From Mangrovicella endophytica (GTDB lineage: Bacteria; Pseudomonadota; Alphaproteobacteria; Rhizobiales; Rhizobiaceae), in the NCBI RefSeq assembly GCF_002893625.1, contig NZ_PKMZ01000003.1, forward strand, positions 124,001-188,000: a stretch of DNA of 64,000 bases, given 5' to 3'. Each line of letters starts with the position of its first letter. Position 1 is the first letter of the stretch. The position numbers and the translations under genes are program-made. Of this stretch, positions 35,982 to 45,612 are shown piece after piece. Below the pieces are notes generated by a model. The model was not told the DNA's origin, made no database searches, and saw only the letters and a list, made by a program, of their open reading frames with translations.

Positions 35982-37145
35982 TTAGCTGTCTGTTCGTTTG
36001 GCCAGAAACACGGCCGAACGGAGGCCGACCTTACCGAAGCGGGCGATCCGGTCGAAGGTCGCATAGGGGATGGGGAGGCTCGCGGCGTCGGCGATCGACT
36101 CGCCGCGCTCGTCCGCGACCCAGGGGTCATGGATGACGATGTGGCGCCCGTCATCGGCATGGGCGAGCACCCAGTGCGGCACCTTCTTGCCGAACATGTG
36201 GTAGCCGGAGATCAAGACGATCGCCGTCTTGCCCTCGGCAAGCGCGGCCCGCAGCTCGTCCAGCGTGAAGGGGCGGATCGCCACCGGTATGCCGTAGGCC
36301 TCCGCGCGGCGGCGGAAATCCTCCTGCGCCAGGCCCATCACCTTCTGCTTCTCGGCGCTCCGCACACCTTCCAGGAAGAGATCGCCCGGTGTCGAGACGT
36401 GGATCTCGGCGGCGAGCCCCGCCTCATGCGCCGCGACGGCGAGGCCATAGGGCTCGCAACCGCCGGGTCCCGACATCATGAAGATGGTGGTGGCCTCGCG
36501 CCACAGCCGGATCTCCATGACGGGATCGAGTACGAAGCCGGGCACGTCGCGCGCCAGGGCCATCATCAGGCAGCAGGAGCCGCAGGTGAAATCGGTGGTC
36601 TGCTCATAATAGGGAACGCCGCTCTCGACCGGCCGCGTGCCGCGCAGCGTCTTCTCGAAGCGGAGCGCCGGCATATGGTCGGCATAGTAGTCGAGATAGC
36701 GGCCGATCGGCCGATAGCCCTCCGAGCGGTAGAGGCCGATCGCCGCCGCATTGTCCTCGCGCACCTCGAGGCGCAACGCGATGCGATCGCGGTCGAAGGC
36801 GTCGGATTCGGCTGCCTTGAGGAGCCGACGCCCGATGCCGCGGCCGACGGCATCCGGCGCGACGGCGATCGAGTAGAGCCGGGCCAGTGCCGTGCCGGCG
36901 CGAAACAGCAATGCCGCATAGCCCTGGAGCGGCGCGCCGTCGCCGGCCGACGGGTCCTCGGCCACGATCAGCTCGGCGCTCTGCGACTGCAGAAGAGCGC
37001 GGAAGGAGCGCCGCGAGATGCGGTCGCTGGTGAAGGCGAGCGTTTCGAGCTCGACCAGCCGGTCGAGATCGGTAGCCTGAGCGACGCGCAGGCGCGTTGC
37101 GGCATGTCCCTGAGCGTCGGGAAAGGGAAGCGGAAGATCGAGCAT
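35982..37145 (-). CDS. GNAT acetyltransferase fused to a C39-type cysteine peptidase domain
   Basis: A 387-residue fusion. Residues about 15-165 are a GNAT domain with the acetyl-CoA loop VGRGIGRRLL (100-109) and YRSEGYRPIGRYLDYY. Residues about 175-387 are a papain-like C39 peptidase domain: EQTTDFTCGSCC with the probable nucleophile Cys188, and VPHWVLAHA with His324, followed by IHDPW. Both active sites look complete. It lies just upstream of the RLAN/RimK ATP-grasp gene in one operon. The start is taken at 37145; the frame is open to 37295. The joint substrate is unknown. Confidence 0.88.
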   Translation of the reverse strand: MLDLPLPFPDAQGHAATRLRVAQATDLDRLVELETLAFTSDRISRRSFRALLQSQSAELIVAEDPSAGDGAPLQGYAALLFRAGTALARLYSIAVAPDAVGRGIGRRLLKAAESDAFDRDRIALRLEVREDNAAAIGLYRSEGYRPIGRYLDYYADHMPALRFEKTLRGTRPVESGVPYYEQTTDFTCGSCCLMMALARDVPGFVLDPVMEIRLWREATTIFMMSGPGGCEPYGLAVAAHEAGLAAEIHVSTPGDLFLEGVRSAEKQKVMGLAQEDFRRRAEAYGIPVAIRPFTLDELRAALAEGKTAIVLISGYHMFGKKVPHWVLAHADDGRHIVIHDPWVADERGESIADAASLPIPYATFDRIARFGKVGLRSAVFLAKRTDS

Positions 37146-37407
37146 GGCAGAGGGTCCCGCGAAACCCTTTGGGGGTTCGCACCCTCCATATAGGCCCTCG
37201 CGAATGGCGGCGGAATGGCGCGCCCTCCTATGCGACGTGGCACGACCGCCGGGTGCCGGCTCCTCCGACCTGCGACCATCACATGATCGCCGCATCGTGA
37301 TCGTCGGGCCATCCCCTCGGGCGGCCTGTTCCGGCCGCTATACCTCTTCCGCGAAGCTCGCTAGGACTCGGAGCATCCATGCGCGCTGCGCATCATCGGA
37401 GGATGGA

Positions 37408-38859
37408 ATGGCACATTATCTCGGGCTCGATCTCGGCACCTCGTCGCTGAAGGCGCTGCTGGTGGACGAGGCGCAGCGGCCGGTCGCCAGCGTCAGCGTA
37501 CCGCTGAGCGTCGAGCGGCCGCATTTTGGCTGGTCGGAGCAGGACCCGCAGAGCTGGATCGCCGCCTGCGAGACGGCGCTGACGCAGCTGAAGGCCGAGC
37601 ATGGCGCAGAGCTCGCCGACGTCGCCGGCATCGGCCTGTCCGGTCACATGCACGGCGCAACGCTGGTCGGCGCGGACGGGCAGGTGCTGCGGCCCTGCAT
37701 CCTCTGGAACGACACGCGCAGCCATGCCGAGGCGCGCGAACTGGACGATGCTGAGGCACGCCAGATCACCGGCAACATCGTCTTCCCCGGCTTCACGGCG
37801 CCAAAGCTCGTCTGGGTCGCCCGCAACGAGCCGGAGATCTTCGCCAAGGTTCGCCTCGTTCTCCTGCCGAAGGACTATCTGCGCCTCTGGCTGACCGGCG
37901 AAGCGGTCTCGGAGATGTCGGATTCGGCCGGCACCTCCTGGCTCGACACCGGCGCCCGCGCTTGGTCGCCGCGCATGCTGGAGCGCACGGGCCTTTCGGT
38001 CGAGCAGATGCCTCGTCTCGTCGAGGGTACCGAGAACAGCGGCGGCCTCAGGGCCGAACTCGCGGACCAGTTCGGCCTGAAGGCCGGCATCGCGGTTGCC
38101 GGCGGCGGCGGCGACAATGCGGCCTCGGCCTGCGGCGTCGGCGTCGCGGCGCCCGGCACCGGCTTCCTCTCGCTCGGCACCTCCGGCGTTCTGTTCACCG
38201 CGGTGGCCGGCTATGCGCCGGCGCCGGAGACTGCGCTCCACACCTTCTGCCACGCCATTCCCGGCACCTGGCACCAGATGGGCGTGACGCTGTCGGCAGC
38301 CGGCTCCATCGAATGGCTGTCGGGGCTGCTGCATGCGACCCCGCACGACCTCACGGGCGCGCTCGGCGACGAGCTGGAAGGGCCGGGGAATGTGGTGTTC
38401 CTCCCCTATCTGTCCGGGGAGCGCACGCCGCACAACGACGCCGAAGTCCGCGGCGTGCTGGCAGGCCTTGAAGCTGGCAGCGGCCGCCGCGAAGTGGTGA
38501 AGGCGGTGATGGAGGGCGTTGCCTTCTCCATGCGCGACTGCCTCACCGCGGCAGGTCCCGATGCGCGCGTGTCCCGCCTTGTCGCGGTGGGAGCAGGCTC
38601 GCGCTCGCATTATTGGCTGAAGCTGATGGCAACCGTCCTCAACACCGAGATCGCCTTGCCGGCGGCCGGCGACTTCGGTGCGGCGCTCGGTGCGGCCCGG
38701 CTTGGCATCTGCGCAGCGACTGGGGCCGATCCCTTGAGCGTCATGAGCGAGCCGCCGATCGCCACGCGCTTCCTGCCGGAACAGGATCTGGCTGGCGCCT
38801 TCGACGATGCTTATGGCCGCTACCGCGCGCTCTACCCGGCGGTAAAGTCGGCGCTCTGA
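37408..38859 (+). CDS. xylB: Xylulokinase
   Basis: Phosphorylates D-xylulose in xylose use. The 483-residue FGGY-family kinase opens MAHYLGLDLGTSSLKALLVD (phosphate-1 motif), with GLSGHMHGATLV and WNDTRSHAEA near the sugar site, GGGGDNAASACG holding the catalytic Asp region, and SLGTSGVLF. GGAGGATGGA precedes the ATG at 37408. xylA and the xylose transporter are not next to it. Confidence 0.94.
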   Translation: MAHYLGLDLGTSSLKALLVDEAQRPVASVSVPLSVERPHFGWSEQDPQSWIAACETALTQLKAEHGAELADVAGIGLSGHMHGATLVGADGQVLRPCILWNDTRSHAEARELDDAEARQITGNIVFPGFTAPKLVWVARNEPEIFAKVRLVLLPKDYLRLWLTGEAVSEMSDSAGTSWLDTGARAWSPRMLERTGLSVEQMPRLVEGTENSGGLRAELADQFGLKAGIAVAGGGGDNAASACGVGVAAPGTGFLSLGTSGVLFTAVAGYAPAPETALHTFCHAIPGTWHQMGVTLSAAGSIEWLSGLLHATPHDLTGALGDELEGPGNVVFLPYLSGERTPHNDAEVRGVLAGLEAGSGRREVVKAVMEGVAFSMRDCLTAAGPDARVSRLVAVGAGSRSHYWLKLMATVLNTEIALPAAGDFGAALGAARLGICAATGADPLSVMSEPPIATRFLPEQDLAGAFDDAYGRYRALYPAVKSAL

Positions 38860-38895
38860 CGCGCCAGCTTGGCCGCTGGCGGGCGCGGCGACCAT

Positions 38896-38937
38896 GAAAA
38901 AACCGGGCGGTGCATCGGCACCGCCCGGTTCTCTTTT
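38896..38937. terminator. Bidirectional intrinsic terminator between xylB and the RND pump gene
   Basis: AACCGGGCGGTGC pairs perfectly with GCACCGCCCGGTT around ATCG. The plus strand continues TCTCTTTT; the minus strand continues with a T-run from the AAAAAA before the stem. It therefore serves both converging genes. Confidence 0.9.
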
Positions 38938-38967
38938 AGCTGATCTGCGATGCGCGTCAGCGCCGTC

Positions 38968-41900
38968 TCAAACGGCCGCGTGAGCGCCCGTCTCGCCGTC
39001 ATGCTTCGCTGGGGCGGCAGGCGCCGCTCCGCCCCGCCGCTTGGTGCCGCGCGACAGCAGCATGTAGAACAGCGGGATGAAGAAGATCGCGACGAAGGTC
39101 GCGGCCAGCATGCCGCCGATGACGCCGGTGCCGATCGAGTGGCGGCTCGCCGAGCCGGCGCCGGTGGAGATCGCCAGCGGCACCACGCCGAGGATGAAGG
39201 CGAGCGACGTCATCACGATCGGGCGGAAGCGCAGCTTCGCCCCTTCCAGCGCCGCTTCGAAGGCGGTGAGACCCTCGTCGCGTTTGAGCACGGCGAACTC
39301 CACGATCAGGATGGCGTTCTTGGCCGCCAGTCCCACCAGGGTGACGAGGCCGATCTGGAAGTAGACGTCGTTGTCGAGCCCACGCAGCCAGATCGCCAGA
39401 AGCGCACCAAACGCGGCAAAGGGCACGGCGAGGATAACCGCGATCGGCAGTGTCCAGCGCTCATACTGGGCCGCCAGGATCAGGAACACCATCAGGATGC
39501 CGAAGCCGATGGCCGTCACGCCCGTGCCGCCGGTCTCGATCTCCTGATAGGCCGACCCCGTCCAGGCGATCTCGTATCCCTCGGGCAGCACCTCGGCGCC
39601 GACCTGCTGCATGGCGGCCAGCGCCTGGCCGGAGGAGTAGCCCGGCGCCGGACCGCCCGAGACCTTGGCCGCGTTGAAGGCGTTGAAGCGCTCGATGAGG
39701 TCGGGGCCGACGACGCGCTCCACATGGACGAGCGTGTCGAGCGGAATCATCGCGCCCGCCGCCGACTGGACATAGACGAAGCGCAGGTCCGCCGGCGACT
39801 GGCGGAAGTCCGCCTCCGACTGCAGCGACACCCGGTAGTTGCGGCCGAGCAGCGTGAAGTCGTTGACGTAGAGCGAGCCGAACGTCGACTGCATGGTGGT
39901 GAAGATCGACGAGATCGGCACGTTCAGCGCCTTGGCCTTCGCCCGGTCGACGTCGATGCGGTACTGCGGCACGTTCGCCGAGAAGCTGGTGCGCACGCCG
40001 GCGAGCTCCGGCCGCTTGGCCGCCGCCGCGACAACGGCCTCGGCGACCTCCAGAAGCGCAGCCGAGCCCTGGCCGGTTCGATCCTGGATAAACAGGTCGA
40101 AGCCGCCCGTCGTGGACAGGCCCTGGATCGGCGGCGGGTTGAAGGCGAGCACCATGCCGTCCTTCACGCCGGCATTCATACCGATGAAGGGCCCGACGAG
40201 ATTGCGCGCGTCGAGGCTCGGATCGGTCCGCTCGTCCCAGTCCTTGAGCGAGACGAAGGCGACGCCGGCCGAGGACTTCTGGACGCCAGCCAGGAGGTCG
40301 AAGCCGGCAAAGGCGGTGACGTCCTGGACCGCCGGGTGCTGCGACAGGTTCTTCACGACCTGGTTCATGACGTCGGTCGTGCGCTGCAGCGAAGCCGCCG
40401 GCGGCAGGATCGCCACGGCGAAGTTGACGCCCTGGTCCTCGTCGGGGACGAGCGAACCCGGGATGGTCTGGAAGAAGTAGTAGGCCCCGCCGCCCATCGC
40501 GGCGAAGAGCACGAGCGCGACGAAGGCACGGCGCATGATGAAGGCGACGCCTGCCCCATAGGCGCGGGTCAGCCGGTCGAAGCCGGCGTTGAACCAGCGG
40601 AACGGCGCGATCGGCTTACCATGGCTCTGCTTCAGGATGACGCCGCACAGCGCCGGCGTCAGCGTCAGGGCGACAAGGCCGGAAATCGTCACCGAGACGG
40701 CGATGGTGATCGCGAACTGCTGGTACATGGTACCCGCGAGGCCGCCGAGGAAGGCGACCGGCACGAACACGGCGCAGAGCACCAGCACGATGGCGATCAC
40801 CGGTCCGGTCACCTCGGTCATCGCCTTGGCGGTCGCGTCCTTGGGCGAAAGACCTTCGCTCGACATGATGCGCTCGACATTCTCGAGCACGACGATGGCG
40901 TCGTCGACGACGATGCCGATGGCAAGCACCAGGCCGAACAGGGTCAGGAGGTTGATGGAGAAGCCGAGCGCGAGGAGCACGCCGAATGTGCCGATGATCG
41001 AGACCGGCACCGCGAGCATCGGGATCAGCGTCGCGCGGAACGACTGGAGGAAGATGAACACCACCACGAACACCAGCACCATTGCCTCGATGAAGGTGTG
41101 GATGACCTCCTCGATCGAGGCCTGGATGAACTTCGTGGTGTCGAAGGGGATGGCGTAGCTGATGCCGTCCGGAAAGGACCTCTTCAGCTCCGACATGCGC
41201 GTGTTGACGGCTTCCAGCGTCGAGAGCGCGTTGGCGCCCGGCTGGAGATAGATGCCGATCGGCACGGCCGGCGTGCCGTTGTAGGAGCCGTTGAAGCCAT
41301 AATCCTGGGCGCCGAGCTCGACGCGCGCGACGTCCTTCAGGAGCAGCGCGGAGCCGTTCGGGTCGGACCTCAGGATGATGTTCTCGAAGGCCGCAGCGTC
41401 CGGCAGGCGGCCCTCCGTCGTCACCGAATAGGTGAAGGCGAGGGCGTTGTCGTTCGGCGGCGCGCCAAACTGGCCGGCGGCGAACTGGGCGTTCTGTTCG
41501 CGGATGGCGGTGGCCACATCGGTCGGCGTCAGCTTGTACTGGGCGAGCTGGTCCGGCCGCAGCCAGATGCGCATCGAATAGTTGCGCGCGCCGAAAAGCT
41601 GCGCCTCGCCGATGCCCGGCAGGCGCTTCAGCTCGTCGAGCACGTAGAGCAGCGCATAGTTGGAGACGTAGGTGGCGTCGTAGCGCGGATCGGACGACGA
41701 CATCGCGATCACCGCGAGAATCTGCGACGAGCGCTTGGCGACGGTGACGCCGAGGCGCTGCACCTCTTCCGGCAGCGAGGCGGTCGCCTGCTGCACGCGG
41801 TTGTTGACGTTGATGGTCGCCTGGTCGGGATCGGTGCCGCTGGCGAAGGTGACCGAGATCGACGCTGTCCCCGTCGAGGAGTTCGTCGACTGCATGTAGA

Positions 41901-42129
41901 TCATGTCCTCGACGCCGTTGATCTGCTGCTCGATCGGCGCGGACACGGTCTGGGCGAGGGTTTCGGCGCTGGCGCCGGGATAGCTGGCAGTGACGACGAC
42001 CTGGGGCGGAACGAGCTGCGGATACTGCTCGATCGGCAGTGCGCGCATCGCCATGATGCCGCCGATCACGATGATGATCGAGATGACGGCCGCGAAGACC
42101 GGCCGGTCGACGAAGAAGCGCGAATTCAT
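38968..42129 (-). CDS. RND multidrug efflux pump, inner-membrane subunit (HAE1 family)
   Basis: A 1053-residue AcrB/MexB-type proton-driven drug exporter. It starts [20 protein letters not shown] and has twelve expected membrane segments in two homologous halves. The proton-relay pair is in [18 protein letters not shown], and [19 protein letters not shown] is a typical segment. Its ATG overlaps the adaptor stop by 4 bp (ATGA). No outer-membrane TolC-like gene is adjacent, so a separately encoded channel would be used. Confidence 0.95.
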   Translation of the reverse strand: MNSRFFVDRPVFAAVISIIIVIGGIMAMRALPIEQYPQLVPPQVVVTASYPGASAETLAQTVSAPIEQQINGVEDMIYMQSTNSSTGTASISVTFASGTDPDQATINVNNRVQQATASLPEEVQRLGVTVAKRSSQILAVIAMSSSDPRYDATYVSNYALLYVLDELKRLPGIGEAQLFGARNYSMRIWLRPDQLAQYKLTPTDVATAIREQNAQFAAGQFGAPPNDNALAFTYSVTTEGRLPDAAAFENIILRSDPNGSALLLKDVARVELGAQDYGFNGSYNGTPAVPIGIYLQPGANALSTLEAVNTRMSELKRSFPDGISYAIPFDTTKFIQASIEEVIHTFIEAMVLVFVVVFIFLQSFRATLIPMLAVPVSIIGTFGVLLALGFSINLLTLFGLVLAIGIVVDDAIVVLENVERIMSSEGLSPKDATAKAMTEVTGPVIAIVLVLCAVFVPVAFLGGLAGTMYQQFAITIAVSVTISGLVALTLTPALCGVILKQSHGKPIAPFRWFNAGFDRLTRAYGAGVAFIMRRAFVALVLFAAMGGGAYYFFQTIPGSLVPDEDQGVNFAVAILPPAASLQRTTDVMNQVVKNLSQHPAVQDVTAFAGFDLLAGVQKSSAGVAFVSLKDWDERTDPSLDARNLVGPFIGMNAGVKDGMVLAFNPPPIQGLSTTGGFDLFIQDRTGQGSAALLEVAEAVVAAAAKRPELAGVRTSFSANVPQYRIDVDRAKAKALNVPISSIFTTMQSTFGSLYVNDFTLLGRNYRVSLQSEADFRQSPADLRFVYVQSAAGAMIPLDTLVHVERVVGPDLIERFNAFNAAKVSGGPAPGYSSGQALAAMQQVGAEVLPEGYEIAWTGSAYQEIETGGTGVTAIGFGILMVFLILAAQYERWTLPIAVILAVPFAAFGALLAIWLRGLDNDVYFQIGLVTLVGLAAKNAILIVEFAVLKRDEGLTAFEAALEGAKLRFRPIVMTSLAFILGVVPLAISTGAGSASRHSIGTGVIGGMLAATFVAIFFIPLFYMLLSRGTKRRGGAAPAAPAKHDGETGAHAAV

Positions 42130-43454
42130 CGGGCCGCCTCTGCGGCGTTCGCGCCGCGGCCGCCGGCCGCCGCGGCGTCGTCCGCCGGCGTCGGTGCGCC
42201 CGTGGACGGCGCTGCTTCGCTAGGCCCTGCGTCGGCCGAGCCCTTCTCGGCCGCGTTGGCCGGGGTAACGCCCGTCAGGGCGCCGCCTGTGCCAGGAGCG
42301 GCCTGCGCCGGCGCGGCCGGGTCGGCCGGCGCGCCGCTGGAGGCGGTGGCCGTTCCGTTGTCGATCGTCACGGGGGCGTTCGGGCGCGCCTTGATGACGC
42401 CGCGGGTGATGATGCGATCGCCGCCCTTCAGGCCGGATTCCACGATCAGCCGGTTCTGCATGTCGCGGCCGACCTTCACCGGCGCGACCTGGGCAAGGTT
42501 CTTCTCGTCCACCGTATAGACAAACTGACCCTGGGCGCTCTGCATCAGCGCTTCGGCCGGGATGACCACCGTGTTCGGCAGGGTGATGCCGTTGATGCGC
42601 ACCCGCACGAACTGCCCCGGCAGCAGCCGCTGGTCCGGGTTGGGCAGCACCGCGCGCGACAGGATGGTGCCGGTATTGGCGTCGATCGAGCTGCTGGTGA
42701 AGTCGATGCGGCCCTTCTGGTTGTAGGTCGAGCCGTCGCCGAACAGCACCTCGACGGAGAGCTGGTCGAGCGCGTTGCCGCCGGTCTCCAGGAGCTGGCG
42801 GATCATCGTCGCTTCGGTGTCGGCGGCTGCGAAATTGACATAGATCGGATCGAGCTGAGTGATCTTGGTGAGAAGATCGCCATTGTTGAGAAGGCTACCC
42901 TCCGGCACCTGCTCCAGGCTGGTGACGCCGCTCGCGGGCGCCTGCACCGTCGCATAGGTCAGCGACAGGTTGGCGGTGTCGAGCCGCGCCTGCCCGGCCG
43001 CCACGGCGGCTTCGGCGAGCTCGGTCGCCGAGCGCGCGTCGTCAAGATTGGCCGTGCTGGTGGCGCCGCGCTTGGCAAGCTCGGCGGCGCGCTGCTGCTG
43101 GCGCTGCGCCTGCGACAGTTGCGCCTTGGCTTGCAGGAGCTGCGCCTCCGCCAGTGCCACTTCGGCCTGATACGGCTTCTGGTCAATGGTGAAGAGGACA
43201 TCGCCCTGCTTCACCCGCGCGCCTTCGTCGAAGGAACGTTCGAGCAGAATGCCGCCGACCCGGGCGCGCACCTCCACCTCCCGCGAGGATTCCACCCGAC
43301 CGGCATAATCGAGCGTGATTGGCACCGTCTGCGGCTTGATCTCTTCCACCGTGACCGCTGGCGGGGGCGGCGCCTGCATCTGCGCTGCCGCCGGTACCGC
43401 GAGAAATAGCGCGATTGCCGGCATCAGGAGCCGGACGGAAGCCGATGAATTCAT
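42126..43454 (-). CDS. RND efflux periplasmic adaptor subunit
   Basis: A 442-residue membrane-fusion protein of the AcrA type. It has a signal peptide at the N-terminus, the lipoyl/beta-barrel block [20 protein letters not shown], a coiled-coil hairpin rich in Ala/Gln/Leu (about 100-165), and [20 protein letters not shown]. The C-terminal 65 residues are a low-complexity Ala/Pro tail. It is the first gene of the pump operon, divergent from the TetR gene with the operator between them. Confidence 0.94.
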   Translation of the reverse strand: MNSSASVRLLMPAIALFLAVPAAAQMQAPPPPAVTVEEIKPQTVPITLDYAGRVESSREVEVRARVGGILLERSFDEGARVKQGDVLFTIDQKPYQAEVALAEAQLLQAKAQLSQAQRQQQRAAELAKRGATSTANLDDARSATELAEAAVAAGQARLDTANLSLTYATVQAPASGVTSLEQVPEGSLLNNGDLLTKITQLDPIYVNFAAADTEATMIRQLLETGGNALDQLSVEVLFGDGSTYNQKGRIDFTSSSIDANTGTILSRAVLPNPDQRLLPGQFVRVRINGITLPNTVVIPAEALMQSAQGQFVYTVDEKNLAQVAPVKVGRDMQNRLIVESGLKGGDRIITRGVIKARPNAPVTIDNGTATASSGAPADPAAPAQAAPGTGGALTGVTPANAAEKGSADAGPSEAAPSTGAPTPADDAAAAGGRGANAAEAAR

Positions 43455-43506
43455 GGGGGAAACTCAAATCCGAGCCGCAAAACGGCCTATTGCAATGCAA
43501 CATACA

Positions 43507-43526
43507 TACATTCATACACGAATGTA
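43507..43526. promoter_or_regulatory. AcrR-like operator of the RND pump
   Basis: TACATTC-N6-GAATGTA is a perfect 7-bp inverted repeat in the 100-bp gap between the divergent adaptor and TetR genes. With its flank it reads TACATACATT ... AATGTAAGCA, close to the E. coli acrAB operator halves TACATACATT and AATGTATGTA, but with wider spacing. Confidence 0.65.
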
Positions 43527-43556
43527 AGCAAGCAAGCGGGCGTTCGGGCAGGTCAT

Positions 43557-44231
43557 ATGAAGCGGAGCAAGGAGGAAGCGCTCGAGACGCGCGAGTCGAT
43601 TCTCGACGCAGCCGAGGACGCCTTCTTCGAGAATGGCGTGTCCGCCACCAGCCTGTCGGACATCGCCCGCCGTGCCGGCGTAACGCGGGGTGCCATCTAC
43701 TGGCACTTCGCCAACAAGCTCGATCTGTTCCGCGCCATGCACGAGCGGGCGCGCCTGCCGCAGGAAACTGTCTTGCTGGAAACGAGCGGGTCCGGCTGTC
43801 TGATCGAACATGTGCATGGCTGTGCACTGGACGCCCTGCGCTTCATCGCCGGCAATGAGCGGGCGCGGCGCATCTACTCGATCCTGCTGTTCCGCTGCGA
43901 GTATGTCGGCGAGATGGAGGAGGCGCTGCGGCGCCTGCGCGGCGCTGATGCCCAGATGCTGGCGCGCATCACCGAAGCCTTCGAGGATGCCCGCTCCCGC
44001 GGCCAGCTGGCGCCCGGCTGGACGGCGGAGAGTGCCGCCGACGCCTATGTCTGCTCCATGCACGGCCTGTTTTCCGAATGGCTGCGGCGCGAGGCGAGCT
44101 TCGATCTCGCGGCGCTCGGTGCGCAGGTGATGACCAGCCTCTTCCGGTCGATCATCAGCTGCCAGGGCGAGCATGCGCCCGGCACGGACAGAACCGGCCT
44201 GCCTGCCCCGCGCGAGACAGCGCCCGCATAG
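43557..44231 (+). CDS. TetR/AcrR family repressor of the RND pump
   Basis: A 224-residue TetR-family regulator. The N-terminal helix-turn-helix is at about residues 10-56: ETRESILDAAEDAFFENGVS, then LSDIARRAGVTRGAIYWHF, with the AIYWHF ending typical of AcrR/TtgR. The C-terminal ligand domain has the ACRR_C-like segment IYSILLFRCEYVGEMEEA. It is divergent from the efflux operon and should repress it and itself through the inverted repeat between them. Confidence 0.92.
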   Translation: MKRSKEEALETRESILDAAEDAFFENGVSATSLSDIARRAGVTRGAIYWHFANKLDLFRAMHERARLPQETVLLETSGSGCLIEHVHGCALDALRFIAGNERARRIYSILLFRCEYVGEMEEALRRLRGADAQMLARITEAFEDARSRGQLAPGWTAESAADAYVCSMHGLFSEWLRREASFDLAALGAQVMTSLFRSIISCQGEHAPGTDRTGLPAPRETAPA

Positions 44232-44331
44232 CGGTCCCAGCAACAGCTGATCAGCTGAGGCCCGGAAACCGGCTCGCAAGGATTTGCGTCCTAGAATTGC
44301 CTTGAGGAAGCGATTCGAGGGAACGCGGCAC

Positions 44332-44910
44332 ATGGGCAGGTTGATCGCAGGCGCGGGCTGGCTCGTCGCCGGAGCCATGGCCGTCGCATGGTGGCAGCCG
44401 CAGGTCGGACCGCTCCGCCTGCCGTTCAGCGGCCCGAGCGGCGCGGAGATCGCCAGCCACTTCCGTGCGATGCGCAAGGTGCCGCAACGCCCGTCGGCAC
44501 CGGCCGTGTCGACCCAGACGACGGCCTCCATCGAGCGTCCGAAGCCGGCCATCCGCCTTGAGGCACCGGTGACGCGAACACCGCCCGCCGCCCCGCAACG
44601 GCGCCAGGCGACGCGCATGCCGAAGAAGCCGGGTGAACCGGCAGAGCCGCGGCGTCAGACCGCCGCCGCCGTTCCGATCCCCCGCCTGAAGCCTGCCGCG
44701 TCCCCACGTCCGGTCCAGCCGGCCGGCAAGGCCTTTGCCGAGGCATCGCCGGTGCCGCCGGGGGCGATCCCGATCCTCAATGCGGCGAAGGCTGTCGCCA
44801 CGGCGCCCGCTGCCCCGCCGCTCAAGACCATTCCTGCCGGCTTCCGCTTCGCGCCGGTGCCGCCCGCACCGCTCTCGGCACCGGGCGCGGCAAGCCAGGC
44901 GAAGCGCTAG
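44332..44910 (+). CDS. Membrane-anchored Pro/Ala-rich protein, function unknown
   Basis: A 192-residue protein with a single N-terminal hydrophobic segment (GRLIAGAGWLVAGAMAVAWW) and then a long Pro/Ala/Arg-rich region that looks disordered. It could be an envelope protein or a spacer-type membrane anchor. The ATG at 44332 follows GAGG. No family is recognised. It lies 100 bp after the TetR gene. Confidence 0.5.
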   Translation: MGRLIAGAGWLVAGAMAVAWWQPQVGPLRLPFSGPSGAEIASHFRAMRKVPQRPSAPAVSTQTTASIERPKPAIRLEAPVTRTPPAAPQRRQATRMPKKPGEPAEPRRQTAAAVPIPRLKPAASPRPVQPAGKAFAEASPVPPGAIPILNAAKAVATAPAAPPLKTIPAGFRFAPVPPAPLSAPGAASQAKR

Positions 44911-45016
44911 GCTCGGTCATCAGCCTCAACCGCAGGCACAGCCGTCCCGAGGCGGTTGCGCGCAGACATTGCCGCCGCGCCGCAGCGTCGGCGATCCGGG
45001 CGACCGCTCGTCGCCG

Positions 45017-45253
45017 CTACTTGGCGCGGCTGCGGGCCGGCGCCTTCTTCGCCTTCGCTTTCGGCTCAGCCGGCGCTGCGGCGACGTCCGCTTCGGCCTG
45101 CGCCATGCGCAGCGCCTTCAGCCGCGCCGTCTTGGCATGCATCGCGTCGTTCTCGGCCTTGATCAATCCCAGCGCCGATCCCTTCTCCGAACGGTTGGCG
45201 ATGTTGCCGAACTGCCGGTCGGCCCGGTCACGGGCGGTATTGAGGTTGCTCAT
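45017..45253 (-). CDS. Small basic protein, function unknown
   Basis: A 78-residue protein starting MSNLNTARDRADRQFGNIAN, with ENDAMHAKTARLKALRMAQA in the middle and an Ala/Lys-rich tail. The sequence suggests one long helix, possibly nucleic-acid-binding. Similar small proteins occur in Hyphomicrobiales without assigned function. AGGA before the ATG at 45253 supports it; the frame is open far upstream without support. Confidence 0.6.
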   Translation of the reverse strand: MSNLNTARDRADRQFGNIANRSEKGSALGLIKAENDAMHAKTARLKALRMAQAEADVAAAPAEPKAKAKKAPARSRAK

Positions 45254-45461
45254 GGGATCATCCTGACTGACCGGCCGGACCATCGAGCCTGCGGATGCGC
45301 AGGAATGTCCGGCATTGCGGGCACGGCCCGCTCCTTTAACTGATGTAGGGCGGAAGGCCGCTTTGGCCACCGCTTGGGGCAGTAGACGCCGAGCCGGCGC
45401 CGGATGATTGGAGCGGGGCCCAGGGCCATAGAGCAGGGTCAGCTGCCCGCCGCCCGGAGGC

Positions 45462-45475
45462 TTGATCGGGATCAA
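45462..45475 (+). promoter_or_regulatory. FNR/FixK-type box upstream of the acyl-CoA synthetase/GNAT gene
   Basis: TTGATCGGGATCAA is a perfect match to TTGAT-N4-ATCAA, the FNR/FixK (anaerobox) consensus. It lies 137 bp upstream of the start codon. Activation from -41.5 would put the transcription start near 45510. The rest of the gap (45254-45612) holds no gene. Confidence 0.6.
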
Positions 45476-45612
45476 GGCTGCGCCCGGCGGCCTGTTCCAT
45501 GGCACCCTCGCGACATCCGCTTCGTCGGATCGTTGCAGCGACCCTATAAAGAGCTGCAGCACCGGCGGGGGGAGGGCACCCGAGCGACGGCTGAGATGCG
45601 AGCGGAGCGACC

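Noticed and set aside
38950-42519. A 1189-codon open frame on the plus strand
   Set aside because: It is exactly antisense to the RND pump genes, has a His/Arg/Asp-rich composition with no domains, and arises from the GC-rich codon pattern of the real gene.
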